From NCBI RefSeq assembly GCF_000956595.1, contig NZ_JYOO01000005.1, forward strand, positions 143,460 to 207,459: DNA of 64,000 bases, given 5' to 3'. Below the pieces are notes generated by a model that did no database searches, had not been told where the DNA came from, and was given only the letters and a program-made list of their open reading frames with translations. Origin of the DNA: Priestia aryabhattai B8W22 (GTDB lineage: Bacteria; Bacillota; Bacilli; Bacillales; Bacillaceae_H). The position numbers and the translations under genes are program-made. This document shows positions 56,144-64,000 of the stretch, piece after piece. Positions within the stretch are counted from its first letter, which is position 1. Each line of letters opens with the position of its first letter.

Positions 56144-57313
56144 TGAACGCTGACGTTTTTCTTTTAATTTATAATCGTATATCCATGTTGTACACATGCT
56201 GAATAGCAATAGCGCAATTAATAAATAGCACAGCGTAGACATATTAAACGCATCGAAAATAACGCCTCCAAAGAGAGGACCAATCATTTTACCTGCAGTA
56301 GCCATGCTGTTAACTACACCTTGATAAAATCCTTCTTTTCCAGATGGAGCCAACTGACTCGCAACAGCTGGAATGGCTGGCCAAACGAACATTTCTCCAA
56401 TTGTTAATACAACCATTGCTGTTAAGAACTGCGGAAATGTTGTAGCATTCACCACGATGATGAAAGAAGCCACAAAAATAACCGTTCCAATTAGGACCTG
56501 TACTTTTAATGTTTTTGCTACTTTTTGAATGATGGGTACAATCAAAGGCTGACCGACTACAATTAAAATCCCGTTAATCGTCCAAAGTAAACTGTAGCTA
56601 GAAAGAGGTATATTCAGCTCACGCGTATGCGTAGCAATCGTTGTTTGCCACTGAACATACGCTACCCAGCATAAGACATACCCCGTACATAAAATAAGAA
56701 GAGCAGTCAGCTTCGTTTTATGCCCAATGCTCCCAGCTTCATTAAGGACATTCGTTTGCCCAACGGTAACCGAAATATGACGATATGAAAAAATAGCAAT
56801 AAGCAGAAAAATAACGTATAAAATTGTATTAGCTAAGAAAATATACGTAAATGAATAAGATGCTACAATGCCTCCTACCGCAGCGCCGATAGCCACTCCT
56901 GCATTTTGAGCAACGTACATCGCATTAAATGCTTTTCTTCCGCCTTGTGGCCAAACGGATCCTGCCATTGCATACATAGATGGAAAGACAATACCAGATC
57001 CAAACCCTACAACAACCAAGAGAACAACGTATGTAGGCCAACCATGGAAAAACACGAGTCCCACTAATGCAATAAGAGTAATAATAATTCCTGATAAGAT
57101 GGATTTATATCCTCCGATTTTGTCAAAAAGTGTTCCCCCTAACAAATTACCCACTACGCTTGCAGCAGAATTCAGCATAAGAACCACTCCTGCAACGGAT
57201 AACGACTTTCCTAAATGTTCATTTATATAAATTGTATTGAGAGGCCATAAAAATGAAGCTCCCGTTACGTTTACAAGCATACCAATAATCAAAAACCAAA
57301 GTGATTTGGGCAT
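56126..57313 (-). CDS. yttB: MFS transporter (YttB-like)
   Basis: A 395-residue major facilitator permease with 12 predicted membrane spans. The MFS motif A-like loop is GGTLFDKIGGYKSIL (about 58-72) between spans 2 and 3. It begins MPKSLWFLIIGMLVNVTGASFLWPLNTIYI, very like B. subtilis YttB from the same region of its chromosome. Drug or metabolite export is likely; the substrate is unknown. Start ATG 57313 follows AGGGGGGAGATCA. It has its own terminator. Confidence 0.85.
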   Translation of the reverse strand: MPKSLWFLIIGMLVNVTGASFLWPLNTIYINEHLGKSLSVAGVVLMLNSAASVVGNLLGGTLFDKIGGYKSILSGIIITLIALVGLVFFHGWPTYVVLLVVVGFGSGIVFPSMYAMAGSVWPQGGRKAFNAMYVAQNAGVAIGAAVGGIVASYSFTYIFLANTILYVIFLLIAIFSYRHISVTVGQTNVLNEAGSIGHKTKLTALLILCTGYVLCWVAYVQWQTTIATHTRELNIPLSSYSLLWTINGILIVVGQPLIVPIIQKVAKTLKVQVLIGTVIFVASFIIVVNATTFPQFLTAMVVLTIGEMFVWPAIPAVASQLAPSGKEGFYQGVVNSMATAGKMIGPLFGGVIFDAFNMSTLCYLLIALLLFSMCTTWIYDYKLKEKRQRSLTISK

Positions 57314-57424
57314 TGATCTCCCCCCTATCTATTCGAATGCCAACGTACATTCTAGTCTTTTCTTAAAGGGTTCGCAATGCTTTTACATATAGACAATTTA
57401 TTTGAAATTCGCTGACTATTTAAA

Positions 57425-57466
57425 AAGGTGATTTCACATGACAATATCATGCAAAATCACCTTTTC
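57425..57466 (-). terminator. Terminator of the ytzC unit
   Basis: AAAGGTGATTTTGCATGA and TCATGTGAAATCACCTTTTT (minus strand) form a long stem with a small internal loop. T5 follows. It lies 6 bases after the small gene at 57472-57627. Confidence 0.85.
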
Positions 57467-57471
57467 ACCGC

Positions 57472-57627
57472 TTATTTTTGCTTCGAACGAACCGGCTGTG
57501 CACGCTTGCTGTTTCGTGCTTTTAATTCTTTTACCGGATCAAAATCTTTTCCTAGCTCAATGTCATTGCTGTTGATCCCGTTTTTTGTTTTTTGTTCCGG
57601 GTTATTTTGATTTGAACGAGTTGCCAT
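57472..57627 (-). CDS. Small basic protein downstream of ytzC
   Basis: A 51-residue, hydrophilic protein (MATRSNQNNPEQKTKNG at the start; KDFDPVKELKARNSKRAQPVRSKQK at the end), rich in Asn, Gln, Lys and Arg and without hydrophobic segments. AAGGAGAGG precedes ATG 57627 with 6-7 base spacing, only 12 bases after the ytzC stop, and a terminator follows, so it is a real gene in a ytzC operon. The composition resembles minor spore-core proteins, but I could not match it to a named Ssp family. Confidence 0.8.
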   Translation of the reverse strand: MATRSNQNNPEQKTKNGINSNDIELGKDFDPVKELKARNSKRAQPVRSKQK

Positions 57628-57639
57628 AAAATCCTCTCC

Positions 57640-57903
57640 TTAATGCTGAGTTGTGATTAATTTATTTTGCAGCTGCTGAACTTGCAGACGCATGCGATAT
57701 AGCTGTTCTCTTTGCTGTGCATTTGCACTGTGAGAAAACTCTTCAATTTCTTTATAAGCATTTTCTAATTTTTCCTGTGCTTTTGTATATTCAGTGTCAT
57801 TGTAATGTTCTTGCTTCATGCCTTCCTGCAACTGACCTTGTCCAAAGCGAATAGCATCTTCACACTGCTGCATAAGTTGATCCACTGCTTGACGAGTTGT
57901 CAT
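57640..57903 (-). CDS. ytzC: YtzC, DUF2524 family
   Basis: An 87-residue acidic, Gln-rich, wholly helical coiled-coil protein (MTTRQAVDQLMQQCEDAIRFGQ; REQLYRMRLQVQQLQNKLI). Function is unknown; the family is confined to Bacilli. Start ATG 57903 follows ATAGGAGGAATAGAGA. It heads a two-gene unit with the small basic gene and is divergent from ytqA. Confidence 0.88.
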   Translation of the reverse strand: MTTRQAVDQLMQQCEDAIRFGQGQLQEGMKQEHYNDTEYTKAQEKLENAYKEIEEFSHSANAQQREQLYRMRLQVQQLQNKLITTQH

Positions 57904-58003
57904 TCTCTATTCCTCCTATTCGTTCATTTCTGTCTTATTTTGCGCAACTTTACTCTCCTTTACGACAAGAAGAACCTGTTAAATATAAGCATCCTAAATT
58001 TGT

Positions 58004-58032
58004 TTGGCACTTTTTCACGTTTTTGATACAAT
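58004..58032 (+). promoter_or_regulatory. SigA promoter of ytqAB
   Basis: TTGGCA (58004-58009), 17-base spacer, TACAAT (58027-58032). Transcription would start near 58039, some 33 bases before the TTG start of ytqA. Confidence 0.7.
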
Positions 58033-58071
58033 TTGTTGATGTATATTGCATGTAAAAAGGAGGTTGCTGAT

Positions 58072-59034
58072 TTGAATCAGACAAACCCATTTCCGTATAA
58101 ATCTGAAAACAAACGTTATCATACCTGGAATTACCACTTACGTAACCACTTTGGCCATAAGGTATTTAAAGTAGCCTTAGATGGAGGATTTGATTGTCCA
58201 AACAGAGACGGCACGGTAGCTCACGGCGGCTGTACGTTTTGCAGCGCTGCCGGTTCAGGAGATTTTGCTGGAAACAGAGCGGATGATCTTGTGACACAAT
58301 TTAACGAAATCCGTGAAAAAATGCATCATAAATGGAAAGACGGAAAATACGTTGCTTACTTTCAAGCATTCACTAACACTCATGCTCCTGTTGAGGAGCT
58401 TCGTGAAAAATATGAAGCGGTCTTAAAGCTTCCTGGAGTTGTTGGACTTTCTATCGCCACACGACCTGACTGTCTCCCCGACGATGTGGTGGAATACTTG
58501 GCTGAATTAAATGAACGAACTTATCTATGGGTAGAGCTTGGACTGCAGACTGTTCACGAACGAACTTCACTGCTTATCAACCGGGCACATGATCATCAAT
58601 GCTATGTAGATGGTGTAGCAAAACTTCGAAAACACGGTATCCGCGTTTGTTCTCACATCATTAATGGCCTGCCTTTAGAAACACCTGATATGATGATGAA
58701 AACGGTACGAGAAGTAGCGAAATTAGACGTTCAAGGAATTAAGATTCACCTGCTTCATTTGCTAAAAGGAACTCCTATGGTCAAACAGTATGAAAAGGGC
58801 CTTGTTGAATTTCTTTCATTTGAAGAATACGTAAAGCTTGTATGCGACCAGCTCGAAATGATCCCTTCTGAGATGATTGTTCATCGTATTACTGGTGATG
58901 GACCGATAGACCTCATGATCGGACCGATGTGGAGCGTGAATAAGTGGAGCGTGTTAAATGCCATTGATCAAGAGCTCGAACGTCGCCAAAGCTATCAAGG
59001 AAAATATTATGAAAAAGAGTTGATGGAAAGATGA
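58072..59034 (+). CDS. ytqA: Radical SAM protein YtqA (TIGR01212 family)
   Basis: The 320 residues hold the radical SAM cluster in CPNRDGTVAHGGCTFC (Cx12Cx2C type, not the usual Cx3Cx2C), followed by GSGDFAGN and the barrel segments VGLSIATRPDCLPDD and YLWVELGLQTVHERT. The family is probably involved in RNA modification, paired with YtqB. TTG 58072 is the start, behind AAGGAGG with 8-base spacing; upstream in-frame ATGs have no site. It overlaps ytqB by ATGA. Confidence 0.9.
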   Translation: MNQTNPFPYKSENKRYHTWNYHLRNHFGHKVFKVALDGGFDCPNRDGTVAHGGCTFCSAAGSGDFAGNRADDLVTQFNEIREKMHHKWKDGKYVAYFQAFTNTHAPVEELREKYEAVLKLPGVVGLSIATRPDCLPDDVVEYLAELNERTYLWVELGLQTVHERTSLLINRAHDHQCYVDGVAKLRKHGIRVCSHIINGLPLETPDMMMKTVREVAKLDVQGIKIHLLHLLKGTPMVKQYEKGLVEFLSFEEYVKLVCDQLEMIPSEMIVHRITGDGPIDLMIGPMWSVNKWSVLNAIDQELERRQSYQGKYYEKELMER

Positions 59035-59600
59035 AAATAGAACGTATCCTGCCTTTTGCCCGCACGTTGCTCACTAATGCTGTGGCCGAAGGAGATGTCG
59101 CGATTGATGCCACGGCAGGAAATGGACATGATACATTGTTTTTAGCTAATTTAGTCGGAGATGCAGGTCATGTATATGGATTTGATATTCAGCCCCAAGC
59201 CATTCAAGCAACTCAGCAGCGATTGACAGAACATAATGTAGAAAACCGAGTCACGCTTATCCAAGAAAGTCACAGCAATATAAACCTGCTTCCTACTTCT
59301 ATTAATGGACGAGTTACGGGCGCTGTCTTTAATTTAGGTTATTTACCAGGTGGAGATAAAGACATCGTCACCACTTCTGAAACAACAATCTCTGCAATTG
59401 AGCAGTTACTTGATTTGCTAGCACCTGAAGGAGTGATTGTGCTCGTTATTTATCATGGACACGAACAAGGGAAACAAGAAAGAGACGATTTACTAACGTA
59501 TGTCCAAAACCTTGATCAAAAAAACGTCCATGTTCTACAATACAGCTTCATGAATCAGCAAAACAATCCTCCGTTCATCATTGCTATTGAAAAAAGATAA
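59031..59600 (+). CDS. ytqB: SAM-dependent methyltransferase YtqB
   Basis: A class I methyltransferase of the rRNA methylase (TIGR/PF06962) family, 189 residues. The SAM pocket is AIDATAGNGHDTLFLA (about 24-39), followed by GFDIQPQAIQATQ and the NLGYLPGGDK catalytic-type motif. It is translationally coupled to ytqA (ATGA), which suggests the two act on the same RNA; recent work on homologues points to a tRNA wobble uridine, which I quote from memory. Confidence 0.88.
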   Translation: MKIERILPFARTLLTNAVAEGDVAIDATAGNGHDTLFLANLVGDAGHVYGFDIQPQAIQATQQRLTEHNVENRVTLIQESHSNINLLPTSINGRVTGAVFNLGYLPGGDKDIVTTSETTISAIEQLLDLLAPEGVIVLVIYHGHEQGKQERDDLLTYVQNLDQKNVHVLQYSFMNQQNNPPFIIAIEKR

Positions 59601-59622
59601 GCCGCATATGGCTTATCTTTTT
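59589..59622. terminator. Bidirectional terminator, ytqB/ytpB
   Basis: AAAAAGATAAGCC and GGCTTATCTTTTT form a perfect stem around GCATAT. The ytqB stop lies in the left arm and the ytpB stop in the right arm. Confidence 0.9.
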
Positions 59623-60671
59623 AGCATTCGGTACAAGCGTCCGTTGATATAGAAAAAGTAGCTGAGTGCTCCCCCCGCTTTTATTAATCTACGTGCATTC
59701 ACATGAACATGTTTTTGTGCCCGCACTTTTTGATCGGACAAATAAACGCCCAAGAGTCCCTTATAGATAAAGCAGTGAAAGTGATAATCCGGCAGTTTTT
59801 TAGCATATTCGTCCGCTTTTACAACAAAATGCAAAAAGCGATCCATCATTTGCTGATAGTGAGGATAATAAAAACAAAAGTTCAAATCTCCTCCTGCTTT
59901 ATCTTCTTCTTGGTCAATTAAATAATCGAGTAAAATATGTAAACCTTGAATATAAGGAAAATATCCCGCTTTTATTTTCTCCGTCATTTCTTCGGTCATC
60001 TCTTCTTGAAAACTGTAAGCGACCAAACAAAAAATGCCTAACGTTGAACCAGAGCACGCTGAAAATTCATACCACTCCATTTCAGGAACACTGTGCCGGT
60101 GAGCATCGAACCAATTCTCTAATCGCGGAACTCTTTCCTTGATTTCAACATGCTTATGTATTTGCAAATCACAATAATAAGTAGCTAGTTCTAGTAAATG
60201 TGAAGAGACGATATGGTAATTACAGGCTTTTCGCAAGGACTGCTGACAAGTCTGGACAAGTTCCCCTAAGTATCCTCCGTCGTCTTTATCCGTTCGAAAA
60301 CGATAGTAATCTCCAAGAGGTGCATGAGGAGTCAACGCATCTGGCATCGATTCATGTAAGGCTGCAAAATCTTTAGGATCGAGCGAATTGCTGCGGTCAC
60401 ATAAGTTATCTAAGTAATCGCTGATTGTTTGGTAGGCAACGATAAATTTTACGCATTCAATCATGTTTTCTTTCGCTAAAATCGATAGGATGCCGCCTCC
60501 TTCACAATGAAAAGTTTTTGTATCGATGCTTGCCAATGCTTGAGTGCGTAATTCTTTATTAGGAATCTCTTTTGCCCGTTCCCGCCAATGGTCAAGCTCA
60601 TGATGAACGACGGGAAACACTTCTCGATAAATTTTTCTCATTAATGAAATAGGACGAGACGGAATCTTCAT
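59613..60671 (-). CDS. ytpB: Tetraprenyl-beta-curcumene synthase YtpB
   Basis: A large terpene cyclase that turns C35 heptaprenyl diphosphate into tetraprenyl-beta-curcumene, the first step to sporulene-type sesquarterpenes. The 352 residues fit the YtpB family (DUF2600); no standard DDxxD/NSE pair, but the acid-rich helix TISDYLDNLCDRSNS (about 80-94) and YLIDQEEDKAGGDLNF are present. Start ATG 60671 follows TGAGGTGAAAATAA. It lies 31 bases after ytpA and is likely co-transcribed with it. Confidence 0.9.
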   Translation of the reverse strand: MKIPSRPISLMRKIYREVFPVVHHELDHWRERAKEIPNKELRTQALASIDTKTFHCEGGGILSILAKENMIECVKFIVAYQTISDYLDNLCDRSNSLDPKDFAALHESMPDALTPHAPLGDYYRFRTDKDDGGYLGELVQTCQQSLRKACNYHIVSSHLLELATYYCDLQIHKHVEIKERVPRLENWFDAHRHSVPEMEWYEFSACSGSTLGIFCLVAYSFQEEMTEEMTEKIKAGYFPYIQGLHILLDYLIDQEEDKAGGDLNFCFYYPHYQQMMDRFLHFVVKADEYAKKLPDYHFHCFIYKGLLGVYLSDQKVRAQKHVHVNARRLIKAGGALSYFFYINGRLYRMLKR

Positions 60672-60702
60672 TTATTTTCACCTCAATTTCTGACAGCACT
60701 CA

Positions 60703-61479
60703 TTAAATGTGAAGATCAACAAAGCTTTTCGCGTATGTAAAAACGTATTCTCTTTCAGGCTCATTAAAGATTTCGTGATACAGCTGAGACCATTCTTTGT
60801 AGATTTTTTCACTTAGCTCTATTTCATCAAACCACTGTCTAACAATCAGCTTTTCAATAATTTTATCTTCTCCTGCCTGCATCACAAGAAGCGGAACATC
60901 CGGCAAACGATCGATATCTTTAAAAGCTAAGTTAACAGCTTGAATCAATTCTCGGTACCATCTTACGGAAACTTTTGTAACGTACAGTGAGTCGTTTTCA
61001 TCTTCATCTCGAACTTCTTGGTTTCTTGTTGCTTTTTCAACAGTGAGACCCAAATCAAAAAGTTTGTTCGGCATGACTTTATTTAATCCTTTAGATAACA
61101 TATCTAAGTAAGCTGGTACTTGCTCTTTTAATCCTAAACAAGGTGAGGAAAGAATCGCACCCCATATAGGGAGATTCTTTGTCTGAAGCGTACGAATAAC
61201 CGCCAATCCTCCCATACTGTGTCCTAACAGGAAAATAGGCAAATCATATTTCTGCGCTTCACGTACCCATTCTTCCACTTCATATACATATTCATCAAAG
61301 GATAGGATATGTCCTCTTCTTCTCGTTGTTAAGCCTTGGCCAGGAAGGTCTCCCATGATTACGTGCATTCCAACTGAACGCCACATCTCAATCAGCCAGC
61401 GATAGCGCCCGTGATGCTCCGCCGCTCCATGGACCATGACAATAACGCCTTTTGGATTTACTGCTTCCCATTTATGCAT
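60703..61479 (-). CDS. ytpA: Alpha/beta-hydrolase YtpA (lysophospholipase)
   Basis: A serine hydrolase of the monoacylglycerol lipase/lysophospholipase group; in B. subtilis it takes part in bacilysocin synthesis. The 258 residues have the oxyanion motif MVHGAAEHHGRYRW, nucleophile elbow GHSMGG (about 87-92), and acid Asp in VMQAGEDKIIE. It lacks a signal peptide, so the enzyme is cytoplasmic or membrane-associated. Start ATG 61479 follows AGGAGTAACTCAA. Confidence 0.9.
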   Translation of the reverse strand: MHKWEAVNPKGVIVMVHGAAEHHGRYRWLIEMWRSVGMHVIMGDLPGQGLTTRRRGHILSFDEYVYEVEEWVREAQKYDLPIFLLGHSMGGLAVIRTLQTKNLPIWGAILSSPCLGLKEQVPAYLDMLSKGLNKVMPNKLFDLGLTVEKATRNQEVRDEDENDSLYVTKVSVRWYRELIQAVNLAFKDIDRLPDVPLLVMQAGEDKIIEKLIVRQWFDEIELSEKIYKEWSQLYHEIFNEPEREYVFTYAKSFVDLHI

Positions 61480-61586
61480 TTGAGTTACTCCTTCTTCCTT
61501 TTTTTGTTTACCTGCTTTAAAAACCTTTGTACACTTACATTAGAAGATTTACTACTTTTTTTCAACTAATAAAGGGAGATGATTTG

Positions 61587-62114
61587 ATGATTTATCCGTA
61601 TAAAGAAAAAATGCCTACCATTGCACCCAGCTGCTTCATCGCAGACTATGTCACGATTACTGGAGATGTCACCATTGGTGAAGAAAGCAGCATTTGGTTT
61701 AACACTGTTATTAGAGGAGATGTTTCGCCTACTATTATCGGTAAACGAGTAAATATACAAGATCAATCAACACTCCATCAAAGCCCAAATGCTCCGTTGC
61801 TTATTGAGGATGATGTGACAGTAGGACATCAAGTTATTTTACACAGCTCCATCATCCGCAAACGCGCGCTCATTGGCATGGGCTCTATTATTTTAGACGG
61901 TGCGGAAATTGGTGAAGGTGCTTTTATCGGTGCTGGAAGTTTAGTGCCTCCCGGTAAAAAAATACCACCTAATACTCTCGCACTCGGTCGACCTGCTAAA
62001 GTGATCCGCACTCTGACTGAGGAGGATTTAAAAGATATGCAGCGCATCCGTACAGAATATGTAGAAAAAGGGCAGTATTATAAGTCTATTAAGAAATCTG
62101 ATTCTTCATTATAA
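61587..62114 (+). CDS. ytoA: Gamma-carbonic-anhydrase-like protein YtoA
   Basis: A left-handed beta-helix protein of 175 residues with hexapeptide repeats (ITGDVTIGEESSIWFNTVIRGDVS), zinc-ligand His residues in the STLHQS and VGHQVILHS segments, and a C-terminal helix (RIRTEYVEKGQYYKSI). It forms a trimer. The carbonic anhydrase activity of such proteins is often weak, so function is open. ATG 61587 follows AAAGGGAGATGATTTG. Very similar to B. subtilis YtoA. Confidence 0.92.
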   Translation: MIYPYKEKMPTIAPSCFIADYVTITGDVTIGEESSIWFNTVIRGDVSPTIIGKRVNIQDQSTLHQSPNAPLLIEDDVTVGHQVILHSSIIRKRALIGMGSIILDGAEIGEGAFIGAGSLVPPGKKIPPNTLALGRPAKVIRTLTEEDLKDMQRIRTEYVEKGQYYKSIKKSDSSL

Positions 62115-62123
62115 AGGAAACGT

Positions 62124-62157
62124 TCCCTCAGAAAGTCATACTGAGGGAATTTTTTTA
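62124..62157 (+). terminator. Terminator of ytoA
   Basis: TTCCCTCAG with CTGAGGGAA, 9-base loop, then T7. It lies 10 bases after the ytoA stop. Confidence 0.9.
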
Positions 62158-62305
62158 GTATCTCCACAAACTCTCTAATCATGTTCTATTCTCCCCACAA
62201 TTGTAAAGAAATTTCCATATTAATTTACATCGTTTTAGTACTGCCTCCACAATTAAAGATTAAACTGAATAATAAAGACGTATTTATTGAAAAGGGAGCG
62301 ACTCT

Positions 62306-62830
62306 ATGAAAGCTAAGTTAATTCAGTATGTATACGATGCCGAATGCCGATTATTCAAAAGTGTAAATCAACACTTTGATCGAAAGCACTTAAATAGGTT
62401 TTTACGTTTACTAACTCACGCCGGCGGAGCCACGTTTACCATTGTGATAGCATGCTTGCTGCTATTTCTGCACCCTTCATCCGTTGCTTACGCTTGTGGG
62501 TTTTCTCTAGCTGTTAGCCATATTCCTGTTGCCATTGCTAAAAAGCTATATCCTAGACAACGGCCTTATATTCAACTAAAGCATACAAAAGTATTAGAAA
62601 ATCCATTAAAAGATCATTCATTTCCATCGGGGCATACAACAGCTATTTTTTCGTTAGTTACCCCTGTGATGATTACTTATCCAGCCTTCGCTGCCATTCT
62701 TTTGCCTCTTGCAGTCACGGTAGGAGTTTCAAGAATTTATCTCGGTCTGCACTATCCGACGGATGTCATGGTAGGCCTGATACTCGGCATCTTTTCAGGT
62801 GCTGTTTCACTGAACATATTTTTAGTCTAA
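62306..62830 (+). CDS. PAP2-family membrane phosphatase (undecaprenyl-diphosphatase-like)
   Basis: A 174-residue lipid phosphatase with about five membrane spans. The three PAP2 motifs are complete: KKLYPRQRP (about 76-84), SFPSGHTT (about 107-114) and SRIYLGLHYPTD (about 145-156), with catalytic His in motifs two and three. BcrC-like undecaprenyl pyrophosphate phosphatase is likely; phosphatidylglycerol phosphate phosphatase is possible. ATG 62306 follows AAAGGGAGCGACTCT. It is 18 bases ahead of the glycosyltransferase gene, so the two form one unit. Confidence 0.88.
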   Translation: MKAKLIQYVYDAECRLFKSVNQHFDRKHLNRFLRLLTHAGGATFTIVIACLLLFLHPSSVAYACGFSLAVSHIPVAIAKKLYPRQRPYIQLKHTKVLENPLKDHSFPSGHTTAIFSLVTPVMITYPAFAAILLPLAVTVGVSRIYLGLHYPTDVMVGLILGIFSGAVSLNIFLV

Positions 62831-62848
62831 TTGATAGGAGGAGTACTA

Positions 62849-63994
62849 ATGAGAATTGCTTTATTTACCGATACATTTGCTCCGGAAGTTAACGGAGCTG
62901 CTAAAACACTTTATCAATTTACTCAGTATGTCAAATCAAAGCAAATTCCCATCCAGGTATTTGCTCCTGAATTTGCTCATAATCAGTCATTTTCAACGTA
63001 TGTTCACCGCTCGCCCAGCATGCCTTTTTTCCTTTATCCAAACAGCCGCTTTTCATTGCCAAACGTTCTAAAAATTAAAAAGCAGCTGCAGGAATTCAAC
63101 CCTTCTCTCATTCATTTGGCCACCCCTTTTACAATGGGGCTTTGCGGCTCCTATTACGGGAAAAGATTAGGTGTTCCTCTTGTCGGCTCTTATCATACCA
63201 ATTTTGATGATTATTTATCTCACTATGAACTTGAAAAAATGCGTGTACCACTGCAAAAATATATGAAATGGTTTTATAAACCTGTACAGAAAATATTCGC
63301 TCCCTCCGAAGTAACCAAACAGCAGCTAGAAGAACAAGGGTTTCACAACGTAGCTATTTGGTCGCGAGGGGTGAATCACAAATTGTTTCATCCCCACTAT
63401 GACCGCTTTGATATTCGTATTAAATACAATATTAAAAAACCCTACATTTTAACGTATGTAGGCAGATTAGCTAAAGAAAAAAACGCTGATTTTTTAATAA
63501 AAATCGCACGATCTCTACCTGATCATATCCGTCATCAAATTCACTGGGTTATTGTGGGAGACGGCCCTTTAAAGGAACAGATGCAGCAGCAAGCATCTGA
63601 GCATATGACATTTACAGGCTTTCTTGAAGGTAAGCAACTTGCTCATATCTACTCGTCATCTGATTTGTTTGTTTTTCCTTCAGAAACAGAAACCTTCGGA
63701 AATGTCGTACTGGAGTCTCTTGCTTCTGGAACTCCTGTAGTGGCAGCAAATGCAGGAGGAGTTAAACAGATGGTTCAGCACGGGCGAAACGGCTACCTTT
63801 GCAAACCTCACTCCTTAGAAGAATTCAGTTCGGCTATTACAGGTTTACTCGATGATTTGCACCAGCGGCTTCACTTTGGCCATGCAGCGAGACACTATGC
63901 TCTTACTCAATCATGGGACGCCATTTTTCAGCATTTGCTTTCAGAATATGAAGATGTCGTAGAAAAATCTGCTGAAGGCATTCAATGGGCATAA
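62849..63994 (+). CDS. Family 4 glycosyltransferase
   Basis: A GT-B retaining glycosyltransferase of 381 residues. N-terminal domain: MRIALFTDTFAPEVNGAAKTLYQF and SYHTNFDDYLSHY; C-terminal nucleotide-sugar domain: PYILTYVGRLAKEKNADFLI, IVGDGPLKEQM and the EX7E motif PSETETFGNVVLESLASGTPVVA. It resembles lipid mannosyl/glucosyltransferases of the MgtA/PimB group; the acceptor is unknown. ATG 62849 follows ATAGGAGGAGTACTA. The gene is complete before the window end. Confidence 0.88.
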   Translation: MRIALFTDTFAPEVNGAAKTLYQFTQYVKSKQIPIQVFAPEFAHNQSFSTYVHRSPSMPFFLYPNSRFSLPNVLKIKKQLQEFNPSLIHLATPFTMGLCGSYYGKRLGVPLVGSYHTNFDDYLSHYELEKMRVPLQKYMKWFYKPVQKIFAPSEVTKQQLEEQGFHNVAIWSRGVNHKLFHPHYDRFDIRIKYNIKKPYILTYVGRLAKEKNADFLIKIARSLPDHIRHQIHWVIVGDGPLKEQMQQQASEHMTFTGFLEGKQLAHIYSSSDLFVFPSETETFGNVVLESLASGTPVVAANAGGVKQMVQHGRNGYLCKPHSLEEFSSAITGLLDDLHQRLHFGHAARHYALTQSWDAIFQHLLSEYEDVVEKSAEGIQWA

Positions 63995-64000
63995 AAAAAA

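Overview
The window is 64 kb of core chromosome from a low-GC, spore-forming Bacillaceae, almost certainly Priestia (Bacillus) megaterium. The protein at 20016-21014 matches the published B. megaterium CcpA as I remember it, and the 62-residue protein at 4288-4476 matches B. megaterium small acid-soluble spore protein A. Gene order follows the Bacillus subtilis sppA-to-leuS/ytqA segment almost gene for gene. There are no rRNA or tRNA genes, prophage, transposase genes, CRISPR arrays or obvious acquired islands.

Layout: 1-4500 sppA-yteJ, NAD kinase, a YtcJ-type amidohydrolase and spore gene sspA. 4.5-9 kb the thiI-nifZ tRNA thiolation pair, a decayed braB 3' fragment, and ezrA. 9-16 kb hisJ, refZ, ytsP, rpsD with an S4-type leader, tyrS with a T-box, and acsA. 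16-23 kb acuABC, motPS, ccpA and the fused chorismate mutase/DAHP synthase. 23-34 kb ytxJ, ytxGH, an M29 aminopeptidase, murC, an unrecognised gene, sftA and ytpRQP. 34-46 kb a run of peptidases and small conserved genes, pullulanase, thpR, a cysteine-synthase-like gene and pepV. 46-54 kb ytzE, rsuA-type synthase, murJ, ytfP, cse60, a rhodanese and leuS with a T-box. 54-64 kb a GntP permease, an MFS carrier, ytzC, ytqAB, ytpB, ytpA, ytoA, and a PAP2 phosphatase followed by a family 4 glycosyltransferase.

Regulatory coherence: ccpA sits near its likely targets. CcpA (cre)-like sites lie at acsA, acuA, the pullulanase gene and the GntP permease gene. Two aminoacyl-tRNA synthetase genes carry T-box leaders whose specifier triplets (UAC for Tyr, CUC for Leu) are readable. 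A good SigB-type promoter precedes ytxGH and a SigG-type promoter precedes sspA.

I saw no obviously new multi-gene system. The most notable unexplained structure is a dispersed, MITE-like repeat with GAGGYTGRGACA-type ends. It occurs four times, always directly after the stop codon of a leftward gene, and carries interchangeable hairpins that act as terminators by appearance. Other points are a pair of related hairpin units downstream of leuS, a single-base frameshift in yteJ, a braB remnant, and two small ORFs (45 and 51 codons).
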